64,000 bases of DNA, taken from Akebia trifoliata. Taxonomy: Eukaryota; Streptophyta; Magnoliopsida; Ranunculales; Lardizabalaceae. Positions 1-12,039 of the stretch are shown in pieces. The notes below the pieces were generated by a model that saw only the letters and a list, made by a program, of their open reading frames with translations, was not told the DNA's origin and made no database searches. Position 1 is the first letter of the stretch. The number at the start of each line of letters is the position of its first letter. Made by a program: the position numbers and the translations under genes. The DNA lies in assembly GCA_017979445.1 (NCBI GenBank), contig CM030709.1, positions 5,994,001-6,058,000 of the forward strand. The letters are read 5' to 3'.

Positions 1-248
1 AGCAAATCTTTAATTGCTTGGCGCCTTGGCCCATCATTTGGTGAATCTACATATCCCGAAACATGAGTTTGAATCCACGTGGCAAGAATTGGTGTGACTA
101 ACACGCTACACAGGCATTTTTGTTAGATCAACAAATACGAAAACATTAACTTTCTTCATGAGATTAGAATCTCTGTTTCTATTATCGACTTCGCTCATCG
201 ATTCCCAATCTTTGAATTTTTTATTTCTTTAAATTTCTTGATTAATCC
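1..248 (+). promoter_or_regulatory. 5' flank and 5'UTR of the GID9-like gene
   Basis: This is AT-rich sequence upstream of the start codon at 249. The last 100 bases are pyrimidine-rich without splice sites and read like a plant 5'UTR. I see no convincing TATA box, so the transcription start is not placed. Confidence 0.45.
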
Positions 249-3200
249 ATGGAAATGGAGTCTCTTTCGAATGGCGATTCAGTCTCTGCAGTTGCAGCTG
301 CAGCTGCAGTCGCATCGGTTCCACCATCGAGATTGAACAATCTAGCCGAATCGCTGAAGCTCGAACACCAGTTTTTGAGGGTTCCATTCGAACACTTGAA
401 GAAATCGATGCGAACGAATCATCGGATCGTGGAGAAAGAGATTTCTACTGTGATCTCAAGTGTCTCCGAAGCTGCGAATCGCGAAATCTCCAAAGAAGAA
501 GCTGTTCATCATCTCACTTCACTCGTTTCAAGATTACAAGGCCTCAAAAGAAAGGTAAGTGGTCTTAATTTTTTGTTTGATTTAATGAGAATTAGTAGAG
601 ATTTGATACCTAAATCGATATTTTTTATGGAATGAAGAACAATCAGTTGGAAGAGATTCATTTGTCTGATTTAGTGAGAATTAGGAGATATTTAATACCG
701 AAATTGATATCTTATGGCATGAAGAACAATTGGTTGGAAGTGCTTAATTTCTCTGATTTTGTGCGAATTATGAGATATTTAATACCTAAATCAATAATTG
801 TTCATGAGAACAATCAGTTGGAAGAGGGAAGTAGGACGGAACACTTGCAAGCACAAAGATGTCGGGTTCGGTTAGATCACTTAGAGGCAGCAGAAGCCGA
901 AAACCTTTCAGATTGGAATAATACGCGGATCAAGCGGATTCTTGTGGACTACATGTTGCGTTTGTCGTACTATGACACGGCTGTGAAGCTCGCAGAATGC
1001 AGCAATATACAGGTAATTTTGCCTTCCTTTGGTTACTGATGGTGCTTCTTAAAATAGGTTATGTGTGTGATTTGTTTGTTAGGTAATTTTTTATGTCTTT
1101 GTTGGATTGTATCAATAGTGGTATTCTTAAAAAGCATCTAGTGCAGATTCCTTTCAGTTTAAGCGACTCTGTATGAGAATTAGACTTGTTTTGCTAGCTC
1201 CGTGATTGGATAGCGGGTGATTCGTTAGGTTGTTGTCTGGTGTAAAATAGTATCAAATCCCTTAAGATGGATCTAAAATGTTTCCCAAAGGGACTGTAAA
1301 ACATTTGAACTTTTTTAGGATTAGAGTTATACTAGTGCCTAGTGAAAAAGGTTGGCTATGATTAAGATAAGGTCTTTATGCCCAAATCGTATTCCAATAG
1401 AAGTTTGGAAGTTTTGTCATCAAAGGTGGAGCCTAGGCCTAGACGGAAAAAATGGGGGCCTAGACATCCAGGTGCCTAGGCAACACCCACTTTATATAGA
1501 AAATGAAAAAGCAGGGTTTTTCATAAATAAAGTGATCACTTTTCAAAATTAAGTGATGAAGCTGACACTGTTTTAAAAGGCCCCTGCTTCGTATGAAAAT
1601 AAGCACTAAACACTATACTTTGTTTATATGTTTTTTTGATAAGTATAATTTAAATATAAGAAAGAAGGAATACAAAAAACAAAAAGATAAAGCCAAGATA
1701 GCCCCTTGGATGTTTATTTGATGGGTGCTAGTGTCACTTTAACTGTTGGTTAATGGTTTTTAATTGAATATTGTGACTTTTACTTGGATATTGTTTGTTA
1801 ATGTTAATTTTATTGGGGTTTACTTGAATATTGTTGGTTACATAGTTTTTTATTTTTCTCATACGTTAGTTGACCTGCTACCCTTCTTGGTATTATATTG
1901 GTAATGGCATGTTTTCATTATTTTTTGTTCTTTCCTTTCTTTATTTCTTTCTTTTTTACCCCATTTTTGCACGACCTTTACAACATATACAAAATTCAAA
2001 TGTTAAGTTTTTTGTTCCATTTAAGCCCCAGTTTTTTGTTCCATTCAATTATTATGCATGGGAAAAATCGGAATAATCTACATATGATTTTTACTTATAG
2101 AGTTTCTAGAGAGTTAATTTGGTGAGTATTAGACTATTAGGAAAGAAAGGAGTCTCGGTTGAATATAGTGGAATTATTAAGATTCGTGACTGGGGAAGAA
2201 TTTCAACTAGTGTGAGAACAATTAGTGCTGAGACAAAAGATTTTCCAATTGCAATGGGTTTGCACTAGGGATCGACCCTAAGGCTGTATCTTTTTTTTTT
2301 TTTTTGCTTTAGTTTTGGGTGAATTAATTGCTCATATTCACGGAGAGGTCTCCTATATGTTATTTGTAGGTGTAATGTTGATTTCCTTCAGTTTGTGGTC
2401 GTCTATACATTAAGCCATGCAAGGAAGGCCAAAGCCAACTCCTTGTTTGTTGATCTCCTATAAGCTTTATTGCTTTGTAGAATTGGCTTTGGCCTTTCTT
2501 GCATGTTTTAATATATTTTACAGATCTCCCATAAGCTTTATTGCTTTGTTATTCTTTTGGTGTAAAAGGTTTAAGGAATTTAGTGGCATTTTTTTTAAAG
2601 ATTTCCTTGTTAGATGGGAGAGGGTGCGCAATGTAAGTATGGGGTAACTCCAGCATTTTTTTTTTCCAGCTTTTTTGGCTGTGGCTGCCCTTTGTTAGGT
2701 TTGTAATGTTTTCTTTCGGGTGGTCTACTCGGCCTCCGTTTTTTTCTCATGAATGAATTTATCTTTACCTATCAAAAAATATATATATTTCACTGAATCC
2801 CTCAAATCAGTCCTGATTTATCAGACCAGATTGAGTCAATTCTGGGTGTGATGTGTTTAATCAGGAACAAAGTATATCACAACAATCTTTTTAGTGGGGC
2901 ACTTGAGCTCTCATTTTTTCTTTCATTTCAGAAGAAATATATTAGTATTAGGAAATCTGCAAATTGGTGGATCCCATGGTCTTTAAACATACTAATGTAT
3001 TTATCAATCTTCTTCGAGGGAACAGTTTCATTATATGTAATTTCTGTTTTTTGGCAGGATCTTGTTGATATTGATGTCTTCCATGAAGCAAAGAAGGTCA
3101 TTGATGCACTTCAGAATAAGGAGGTAGCTCCTGCTTTAGCTTGGTGTGCAGAAAACAAATCCAGGTTGAAGAAGACGAAGGTGTGATATCTTGTCCTTAT

Positions 3201-5357
3201 GCTTCTAACCTCAGTCTTTAGAAATTTAGGGAATTGGTAACCAAGTCAACAAGTTTGCAGAAACTTGCATTATGTTTTCAGTATTATTTCTCTTGTTTTT
3301 TTCTGTTCTTGTATTCTTTGTTGATTCTGGGTAGTTAGATTTTTCTTGCAACCATTATACCATACAAATTACAATATCTAACTAAACATTGATCATTGGA
3401 AGCTTTCACGAATGAGAATTCATTGATGGGGAGTTTTTATGCCATTCAAGGACCTCTATCTAGTTATAGGGTATTTTGGTTTTTCTTCCAAAGAACATGT
3501 TGTATGATCAAGAATGAGATGTTGGAATCTTTTACAAGATGAATAGTTATGATTTCCGCAAGACAAGCCTGAGGTTGCCCATATCTCGAAGTATCTTTAC
3601 CGCTTGCATGAGGAGCTTATTGCTTTTTTGGGGAATTTATCAGATACATTAAGTGGATTATTTGGGAAAATGATTCTGATGAGTTGGGCTATCCATATAT
3701 ACTGAAATGGACTTGTTTAACATATAGTGTTTGTTAGAGTGACATGCCACTAAGTGACTTATTTTACTAAATTGTAGAGGTAATGCAATCGTTGTCCTTG
3801 GGCTCTAGGATTCATGCTAAAATATCATGTACCTGTATAAATCTCTTTCTTTTACTTGCCAGTTTGGATCGCAGGTTTTGTGGAATTCGCTTATATCTGT
3901 ATTAATTATGTAACACATGTTTGAAATTGTCTCCTGAGTTCTGACTGAATTATTTTCTGGGTGACAGAGCAAATTTGAGTTTCAACTGAGACTTCAGGAG
4001 TTCATAGAACTTGTCAGAGCAGATAACAACTTGCGAGCTATCACATATGCTCGGAAGTACCTTGCACCATGGGGAGCTACCCATATGAAAGAACTACAGC
4101 GTGTCATGGCAACCTTGGCCTTCAAGAGTAATACTGAATGTGCAACATACAAGGTAAACCTAACTTGTATAGTGTTGTTTATTGTGTGTTTTTGTATATA
4201 TTACTTCAATTGGCTATGAAAATATCTTCTATTGATTTTCACACTTCCTCTTCATTAGTAAGAGAATATGATTGGTAGTCATCTAGTTTTAGAGGAATGC
4301 TAGCAGCACTCCTGCGAGTTGGGAGAAAAAGAGAGGAAGCTACCGCTCGCCCTCTTTGTTGAAAATGCATACATGTGTAGGTATTAGAACAATGGAGAAG
4401 TGGATTCATTTTTGTACTTGCATGTCAACATTCTTCTATAATTCTTTATTTCCCCTTCTCTTCTTTTCCGCGGCATTCATGAAAGAGCTGTTGTGTTATT
4501 TTGCATTTCTGCATTGTTGTCCATAAATCTTATTGTTTAAAAACTTTGTGGTTGGAATTGGAATTTGACTGAATTTGTTCTCATTTGGCTGGGATGGAGG
4601 CATTAAAAAAAAATGACAGAGTTGACATTTTGGTTTTTAACTTCCATGGATGCATTTGGATTCTTTTGCTTAGTGGGTGATTTTGTGTTTATTGTGCTTT
4701 GCAGGTATTATTTGAACCAAAGCAATGGGACTATTTAGTGGAGCAGTTCAAGCAAGAGTTTTGCAGGTTATATGGCATGACACTGGAGCCCTTGTTAAAT
4801 ATTTATTTACAAGCAGGCTTGTCAGCGCTCAAAACCCCGTATCCATCTTCAATGATTCATTACTTGTGATTTTCTACCAATGTCTGCATGTCTTTATTAA
4901 CCAATGATTTGATTGCCCTAGATGATATAGATTTAAATTCTCTGTTGTCCTTTCCCTTGACCTAATTTAGATTCTGTTATGAAGATGATTGCACGAAAGA
5001 AGATCCACTATCGCAGGAAAGCTTCCGGAAACTAGCCCTGCCATTACCATTCTCGAAACAGCACCATTCGAAGCTTGTTTGCTACATCACTAAAGAACTG
5101 ATGGACACAGAAAACCCACCACTAGTCTTACCCAATGGCTACGTTTACAGTACTAAGGTCCAAGTTGTTTAAATCCGTATTTAGGTTAAAGCTGCAAGGA
5201 TTCGTGTGATTGATTAGTCTTTTATATTTTTTTTTGTGTTATATGTGTGTCACAGGCTCTTGAAGAAATGGCAAAAAAGAACGATGGTAAAGTTACTTGT
5301 CCAAGGACGGGTTTAGTCTGCAATTATTCCGAACTTGTCAAGGCTTTCATTTCATAG
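249..5357 (+). CDS. MAEA/GID9-type subunit of the CTLH (GID) E3 ubiquitin ligase
   Basis: Seven coding exons join in frame: 249-554, 818-1012, 3058-3180, 3968-4153, 4705-4838, 4971-5157 and 5256-5357, giving 410 aa. All introns have GT-AG ends and matching phases. The protein has an N-terminal helical region, a LisH motif (about aa 134-166, around IKRILVDYMLRLSYY), CTLH/CRA helices from aa 168 (DLVDIDVF..AKKVIDAL) and a C-terminal degenerate RING-like segment (KVTCPRTGLVCNYSEL, about aa 389-404). Yeast Fyv10/Gid9 and human MAEA have the same plan and pair with RMD5/GID2 as the catalytic RING pair of a ubiquitin ligase. Length and sequence resemble the single Arabidopsis homologue as I remember it (about 418 aa). 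The first ATG fits the family N-terminus (MEM..). Intron 1 carries a triplicated segment that copies the exon 2 acceptor. Identity is very likely; the plant substrates are not known from the sequence. Confidence 0.95.
570..826 (+). repeat. Threefold tandem repeat across the intron 1 / exon 2 acceptor
   Basis: Three diverged copies of about 85 bp follow each other, ending at the shared motif GTTGGAAG (647-653, 733-740, 818-824). Copies 1 and 3 keep CAG directly before TTGGAAGAG; copy 2 has changed CAG to TGG. Copy 3 is the acceptor used in my gene model, so the repeat has duplicated a 3' splice site together with the first exon 2 codons. Confidence 0.85.
2430..2779 (+). mobile_element. LINE-like 3' end with A-rich tail, in GID9 intron 2
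   Basis: The segment ends in TTTATCTTTACCTATC followed by an A-run, typical of plant L1-type 3' ends. One frame contains FFWCKRFKEFSGI, which reappears in degenerate form at about 8730-8800, where a similar tail also ends in an A-run. A short direct repeat (about 30 bp, around GATCTCCTATAAGC) lies near 2450 and 2525. It is 5'-truncated and non-functional. Target duplications were not found. Confidence 0.55.
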
Positions 5358-6715
5358 AAATGCCTTTCTGCACGATCATTCACCACCCTGTTAAACAACG
5401 ATTTATCCCTAGTTGGGACCTGAAGATATTAGGGGGGTATTTCTAGGGATGGTATTACAAAGAGATTAGCCCCTCTCAAGCTGTAACACATGTTCTCTGT
5501 ACGAACTTAACCCCAGGTGATTCTTCTAATTCCATGATTTAGTTGAACTCAGATTTTCAACTAACTTTTAGCAAACAAGCTCATCTTCATCATGGAATCT
5601 TTATCCCAAAAATTCTGTCCAAAGCTCTTACTAGTCAATATGGTGGTTTTAGTTTAAGTTATCCTCCACATTCATTTTGGCCATAATATTAGAAATTTGG
5701 GACTGGGTATCAATTCCCACACTTACCATAAATGATGTGTTTGTGGGAATGAATGAACGATGAAAGGGTGATGGCTAACCTTTAAAAATGCACACTGATC
5801 GAATTGAAGCCCCCCCTCCCCTCTTGACATGCATCCCCATCAGAAAACCATAGATCATTTGCCTTGGGATACACAATAAAAAGATTTATGATTCTACATA
5901 TCCTAAGGCAAATGATCTACGGTTATGTGATATGTCGGGGCATCAGAAAATCATTATTCATCAAATTGAGGGGGGCAGAGTACAAGGCCTAGTTCCAAGT
6001 AACTGGTATGCATCAAAACCAATTTTAATTACCCTCTTTTATAAAAATATAAGTGGGTATTGTTGTGGTATTTCCTAAAAATAACACTATAAATTAGAAG
6101 AAAAAAAAAAATCGGTCAAGGGCAAAATTTTCACCCAGTTTGGTAATAGTGTAAAAATGGTCACCCCTCACATGGATCCTGATTATAGGCATTCAACTCG
6201 AACTACAAGAAAAAATCAGGTAACCAAGAAAGAGCATGTCCAGTGACACCAAAGTCTGAGTGATGAGGTAACGCTTAAGCACAAGGGTCTAACAGTAAAG
6301 TAACTAACAAGCCCATTTGCTTTAGAAACTACATCCAGCAAAACCCACGTTGATGTGGGATCCCAAGCGATAGAATATTAACCTACTACAGATGAACATG
6401 GAGCAACTTCAACACAGAATAGTTGTTGCCTGAGCAGGATGAGGACCATAAGAATATGGGCCCAATGTGGGAAACTCAAGTGAGAAGGGATATCATGTTC
6501 TAACTACACAGCCGATACCAGATATAGATCAACAACCAAAACAATTATGCCAAGAATGTGTACCACACCCACACTCGTCCATAGTACAAAAAGGTTCCAT
6601 CATAGCGCCGCATACCTCTAATCATAGTTACCAACAGACAGTATTAGAATAAAGTTAAAAAAGAGACTTATAATAGAAGTTGGAGCAGAGAGATCAAAGA
6701 TAAAGCACCCAACAG
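5358..6715. other. Intergenic region between the two convergent genes
   Basis: 3' flanks of two convergent genes. Apart from the foldback at about 5800-5995 I see no gene; the only open frame (6467-6652) has no recognisable features. Confidence 0.6.
5800..5995. mobile_element. Foldback element / long hairpin
   Basis: Two arms pair over about 70 bases with interruptions. The best stem is TAGATCATTTGCCTTGGGAT (5852-5871), matched by its complement (with one change) around 5907-5926. The outer arms, rich in CCCCCC on the left and GGGGGG on the right, also pair. It resembles a short MITE; no target duplication could be read. Confidence 0.6.
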
Positions 6716-9700
6716 TTATTCCTGGGCACTTGAAGGAGATTCACTGCCTCTTGGAGAGGCACCACCACGTCCATCATAGTCATCATCTATGGGGCTCCCT
6801 TCATCTTTGGGGCTTGGGCTACGGCTGTGGCCATTCGCTTCAGAAGAGCTTCGGTACTTTCTACCAGCAGCAGGGCTCTCCCTCTCAGGACTGGGACTTG
6901 GGCTCCTCTTTGCCTCGGGACTCTCACTGTAGTCCGATCCATCACGCTTAGTATCTTGTCTACGATCTCCGGGTGAAGGACTCCCTCTCTTTTGTGGGCT
7001 GTTCTCCTCAGGCGTTGGGCTGCGCTTCCTGCCTTTGGATGGTGGTGGTGAAACCTTCTTTGGTTTTGGGCTTCTGCTGCTGTGACGAGGGCTCCTTGGA
7101 CTTCTTTCCTCGTGCTCGACACTCTGCTGCCTTCTTGGAGGAGATTTGGATGGGCTGGCAAAAATTAAATAAATAAATAAAATTAATAACTTCAATCAAA
7201 TTACAGTTACTGCAAAATTGGACCAAGCACAATCAAAGCAATTGATAGAAAAAACACATAAGTAATTATATGTCGTTATGAAATAGAAAGCCGAGATCAC
7301 TCCCAGTAAATCACTACAACGAACTGTCCACTTAACAATGGAGAAAAATGAAGTGGACTATCAAACCTGTAACTGCGGCTCCGGCTGTAACTTCGACTTC
7401 GGCTTCTGCGATGGCGAGGAGGTGATCTTGATGGTGACCGTGAGTAACTCCGCCCACGCCTGTAATAAAACATTACTTAGTCAAGTAAACATAAATAAAA
7501 AAGAGATGTCTATATGAAGATAGCATATCATATCACCAAATCAATCAATCAATAAAATTGTAGTACTTGAGTTTCTTTGGACTATTCTGGCAGTTTCTCT
7601 CTACATGGCCTCTTTCTCCACATCGATAACACTTGTTTTTCCAGTCTCCCGCTTTGCAGTCTCGAGCCCAATGGCCATCAAGGCCACAATTGAAGCACCG
7701 ACCAGATCCAGGAGGAGGGCCTCTGCCCAAATACTCTCGAGAGCTTCCTGAACCACGCGGTCCCTACATTCAAAGTCAAAGCACCACCAAGCAATCACAA
7801 TAAAGAAACAAAGATATGCACACATGATGAAAGAAGATATGATACTGAAACTAAATTTGTGAATCAACGGTGGTGAGAAGATAATTGTTAAGGAGATTAC
7901 AAACAGATAAACATGAGGGTGAATGGCCAATTTTCCTACCAGGGTATTAAGAATAGGAGGAGAGTGGGCCACACGTTATTCCTGCCAAATATTATATCTG
8001 ACAGGAGGCAACAACTATGCAAGCAGGATTCATCAATTCAAGAAAGATTGGTAAAGTTCATCAATCCACCAACAGCATTTATTTTCTCATCCCATTCAAT
8101 AACACTTCTTTACAATTATGATGAGAGAGAGAAGGTGGAATAGAAGTGGTTCCACACCAATATTTGGATTCCAAAGATACCCCCACCTTAACATTTAAAC
8201 TTAATATAATCACGGTCATTTTGGTCAAAACCAAGAAAATTGTAGCCCATGACCCTAGAATCACGTTGCTTAGTTTTCAAAATTACATTAATATCTTTTT
8301 TACTATGTAATATTCAAAAACCCTTCATCAATGTTTTAAACATTGGGACCTAGAATCACGTTGCACATGTCACCTTCTACTGTAGAATAATGAAAATAGC
8401 AGCTAAAATATAGAGAGAATTTAAACAGGGTGTCCACAGAACAAAGGCTATAACTTATCACTAACATAAAAACAAGCCGTCCTTGTAAAGCTGTCAATTT
8501 ATAGGCACATAAATACTTTTTTGTTGTGCAGCACAATCATTCAATGATTTTCTAGTACACCAGTTTCAGCATGGTTAACCAATAAAAAAAGCATAGGGTA
8601 TTACTTGAGTCAGGTCTTCAAAAGATCACATCAAGAAAAGCTCCACCTCGAAATAGCCAAATACTATTACATTGGAGGACATCAATGACATTGGATAGAT
8701 CTCTCCATTGCCATGGACTCATGTTAGGTTTTGTGGTCTTTTGGTGTAAACAATTTGAAGAGTTTTAAGGGAGTATTTTTGAGGATTTTCTTTTCAAATA
8801 GGAGCATGCTTATAATGAGAGATCATAAGTGAGTGATTTTGGTTAACTTCTGTTGAGGGCTGTGCTGTTTTGTTTCTTCCATTTTCTCTGTATGATGTCT
8901 TCTCAACCTCCTTCCAACGTTTTTATTAATAAAATTTATATCTATCCAAAAAAAATCCTCACATGTCCAGAAAATTACCCCTTTAGCAAATTCCACTACA
9001 ATGCGACTTCCATCAAAATTCCGACCATTTAAGCTGTATCTTGCATCATCAGCATCTCTCGGATCACTAAATTCCTGCAAAAGAAGAGAAGGACAAGGAA
9101 AAAAAAACACCAACGAGAAGCTCATATTTGCATAACATTACCAATAGGTAGCACAAAATGTAAAATTGGCAAAAATATGCATTAACATTCTCAAGTACAG
9201 AACACCCCAAAAAAAAAAGGTTTAGTTGTACGTACAACAAAGGCGAAGTCGTGCTTCATATCCACATCACGTACTCTGCGGAAATGTTTTCCAGAAACAG
9301 TAAGCCCATCATGATTTAAGTACGTAAGGGTATGATACTTCGCCCCTCAGATGAACAAAACACCACTTTGAGATGGTTGCCATTTCCAAACAAACACGCA
9401 ATAACATTACAGAAAGAATCGCCAAAGTCTCCTATACAATCTGCAAGAATAGCGACCAAATCCACCAAGGGCACCCTCTCACCATAAACCTCCAGGTCGG
9501 GCAAAAACCCAGAAACCTTCAACAAGATCATTCAAGTTAAAAAACACGACTCGTGGGGGGTGCAACTTTCTCACACAGATAACATAATGAATAGTGAGCA
9601 AAAAACCAAACACAAAACAATGCTTGGCCATGGTTTGAATATCTTCTTCACACCTCATCCAAAGGCATACCCCACCACCAACGACGATTGACCGCTAACC

Positions 9701-10243
9701 CTAAAATAAACATAATGAGCTGTGAACAGCATCATCAACTAAAGAAATATAGACAAATTGTGACCTAAAGAATGTGAGATAGGCTTGACTTCAATCACCC
9801 AAACTCCCATTTCTAATTGAGCAGAAGGATATGACAAAGAACAAATGTAACATATCAGCTAATCATGGTGGATTGGATGCTAGAAATTGAAAAAAAAAAA
9901 AGGGCCTGAAGAGTACATTCAAGTGGTAACAACAATATAATAAATTCGGCCCACAAAAACTGGCTTATTATAGATGAAGGTCTGGAATTGGAAAAATAGC
10001 AGTGAAAAGGAGCAGACAGATGTCTGGCATTTCAGCATCCAAGCACAAGACAACAAGAATCCAAATAGCATTCATTAGGATGACAGAAGCACAAAAAATT
10101 GAATATTTAATTGGGAAGTGATTTGACTACCTTCCATATCTGCTGAAGAGGTCTTCTAGATTACGGGAACGAGTCCTCGAGGACAAATGACCAACATAGA
10201 GGCGTGTGCTACCATGGCGATCACGATCATCATATCGAGGCAT
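6716..10243 (-). CDS. RS2Z33: RS2Z-type SR splicing factor (RS2Z32/RS2Z33-like)
   Basis: Six coding exons on the minus strand, in order: 10243-10131, 9275-9236, 9074-8979, 7763-7567, 7459-7367 and 7154-6716, totalling 325 aa. The N-terminal RRM (about aa 13-83) has RNP2 LYVGHL and RNP1-like HDFAFVEF. Two CCHC zinc knuckles follow: [14 protein letters not shown] (106-119) and [14 protein letters not shown] (128-141). From about aa 150 the protein is rich in SR/SP dipeptides, with an acidic C-terminus ending SSAQE. One RRM plus two zinc knuckles plus RS and SP-rich regions defines the plant-specific RS2Z subfamily of SR proteins, which act in the nucleus in splice-site choice. It is slightly longer than the Arabidopsis members (about 285-290 aa). 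Family members are themselves alternatively spliced in long 5' introns; here introns 1 (5'UTR) and 4 are long and contain transposon remnants. RS2Z32 and RS2Z33 cannot be told apart by eye. Confidence 0.94.
8722..8955 (+). mobile_element. LINE-like 3' end close to a splice donor in RS2Z intron 4
   Basis: Plus-strand sequence with the degenerate peptide F-W-C-K-Q-F-E-E-F, homologous to the element at 2430-2779, ending in TTATATCTATCC plus an A-run at 8947-8954. It lies antisense to the host gene and its tail ends 23 bases from the exon 4 donor (minus strand, intron starting at 8978). Stops interrupt the frame. Confidence 0.55.
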
Positions 10244-10299
10244 TTTCCACTCTGCAAAAATCAAAACACTGTTTATGTTTGTCATAAGTAATATTATAA

Positions 10300-10429
10300 G
10301 AATCGTGCTGGAGTGACTTTAAAATTTACATTGATGACAAGGAGGTGCGAACATCTATGGTTCCGTACACACATCCAAATCAGCGAAGTGTGAATTGATG
10401 TGTAGTTTAAAGTCACTCCAGTATTACTC
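10300..10429. mobile_element. Mutator-type MITE, family M1, copy A
   Basis: 130-bp element in the 5'UTR intron of the RS2Z gene. Its inverted ends share CTGGAGTGACTTTAAA on the left and the complement on the right. It is flanked by an exact 9-bp duplication, ATATTATAA (10291-10299 and 10430-10438), as expected for Mutator-type insertion. It lacks the central loop present in the other copies (46738, 47879, 48542, 52219), so it is an internally deleted copy. Confidence 0.85.
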
Positions 10430-11034
10430 ATATTATAAATTCCTTTGCAAAATCCCTTGGGGACTATGACTCTAGGCTAAACCAAAAGTTAAAATTAATC
10501 AAATGTATTTGAAACAAGTAAATAGACAACATTCTCCCAAGAAACACCTTCCCACAAGGAATAAACTAAGGATTTAGGATCCATTTTGGGAGGATTGCTG
10601 ATGTGATTTCTCAACCCTTTGGTTGCAATTCCCAATTTTACATTTTTAACTCCTCAAGGAAGGAGTTTCCCATAAGCAGATTCACGGGTGGGATTCGGGA
10701 AGCTTCAAGGATTAAGAGATTTGAGTCCATTGCTTCCCTTATTGGCAGAATCTCTAATGTTATCAACCTCCATGTGGAAGAAGATTACTAAGTTTGGACT
10801 AAGGTTTCTTCTAAAGTGGCTTTATTTATCTAGTCTGCATGCTTGGGAAAAATCCAAATGATGGACAATATCATGAATCGATGGGAACTTTTATCGGAGC
10901 AAAGTCTTTCTAGGAATTTAGAGGAACTTTTTTCAAGACTTTTTGTTCAAATGGGTTTCATTATGTGACTCATAAATCTTTATTTGTTGTTGTCTTGTTA
11001 TTCAGTTGTGTAGTCTATTTATGCATGCTCAGTG

Positions 11035-11160
11035 TTTTAAAAAAGTTATGCCTTGAGGCATGAGGCTTAGGCTTCATGCCTGGAGGCTAAAGCCTCAATC
11101 CACCATTAGTAAGGCTTACGCCTTAGAGGTATGAGGCATACGCCTCAATTTGGTTCGGCC
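11035..11160. repeat. Cluster of GCCTNAGGC-type short palindromes
   Basis: Repeated short motifs such as GCCTTGAGGCATGAGGC and GGCTTACGCCTTAGAGG alternate in both orientations within the RS2Z 5'UTR intron. It looks like the self-complementary interior of an old nonautonomous transposon. Boundaries are not clear. A similar short cluster built on GCCTAGGC lies at 1425-1490 in GID9 intron 2. Confidence 0.45.
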
Positions 11161-11656
11161 AAGAACCAGCTTTCAGTAAAAATTCAATCCATGTGGCCAA
11201 GTCTGATAAATTTTCCTATAGAGAACCTCTGGATGCTAGGTCTAAAAAAATGCAGTCTAAGATCATGCGCATGTAACAAACTGTAACCCTAAGATGATCT
11301 CAAACAAGAAAAACTAAAATTTAAACAGATCTGATCGTCTTTGACAAATTCTTTCCAGCTTTTCTAAGATCTCAGATCCCCCTACAAGAACAAAAATCTC
11401 AACCAGAATCATTCAACCTTACTAAAACTCCTCAAGAGTTCACAGATCTTCCATTACCACACAAAAAAGAAGAAACCTAGAGAGAAATTTCCACAACTTT
11501 TTTTACGATCCAGTAACTGATAACATGGAAGTTACAGTGGAATCGCGATAACAAATTCTGGATAGAAATTTTAAAAAATTGTTCAAAATCTATCAACAAA
11601 ACCTAGAAATCAACAACCAATCGAACCCTTATCAGCAATTGAGGAAGAGTTCATAC

Positions 11657-11741
11657 CTGATCTGAACAAACGCAAACTCGGATAAACCCTGACTTCCTTT
11701 CGCGTGAAGATTCCCTAGGTCTCTCTCGTCAATTTATAGGA
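11657..11741 (-). promoter_or_regulatory. 5'UTR exon and TATA box of the RS2Z gene
   Basis: On the minus strand CCTATAAATTGAC (about 11741-11729) is a good TATA box. About 30 bases downstream a leader begins that ends at the donor TCAG/GTATGA (exon edge 11657). The matching acceptor TTGCAG lies at 10252, just before the coding exon with the ATG at 10243. This gives a 5'UTR intron of about 1.4 kb. Confidence 0.65.
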
Positions 11742-12039
11742 CATAATGACCTAAATGTCCCGGACCCAACACAAAATGACTTAGAATGTCCCAAAACCAA
11801 TGTTTTAAAAACAGGACCGAGGATTGGACCCAAAAAAAAATTCAAACTGGTCGGACCCAGTCTAACCTTCATTTTTTTTATTTTATTTTATTTCTTACAT
11901 GATATAAAATTATCTTTTGATCGTAGGAGTCAAAAATATTTGATTCTTGAGATTAGAAAACAGTATAAATCAATGCAATCCAATCCAAACTGATATCCAA
12001 TCCAAATCAACCTGATCCAAAACCATGAGAGGGATTAAA

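Noticed and set aside
1352..1552. 66-codon frame in GID9 intron 2
   Set aside because: It runs through short GCCTAGGC repeats in an intron and has no known motif.
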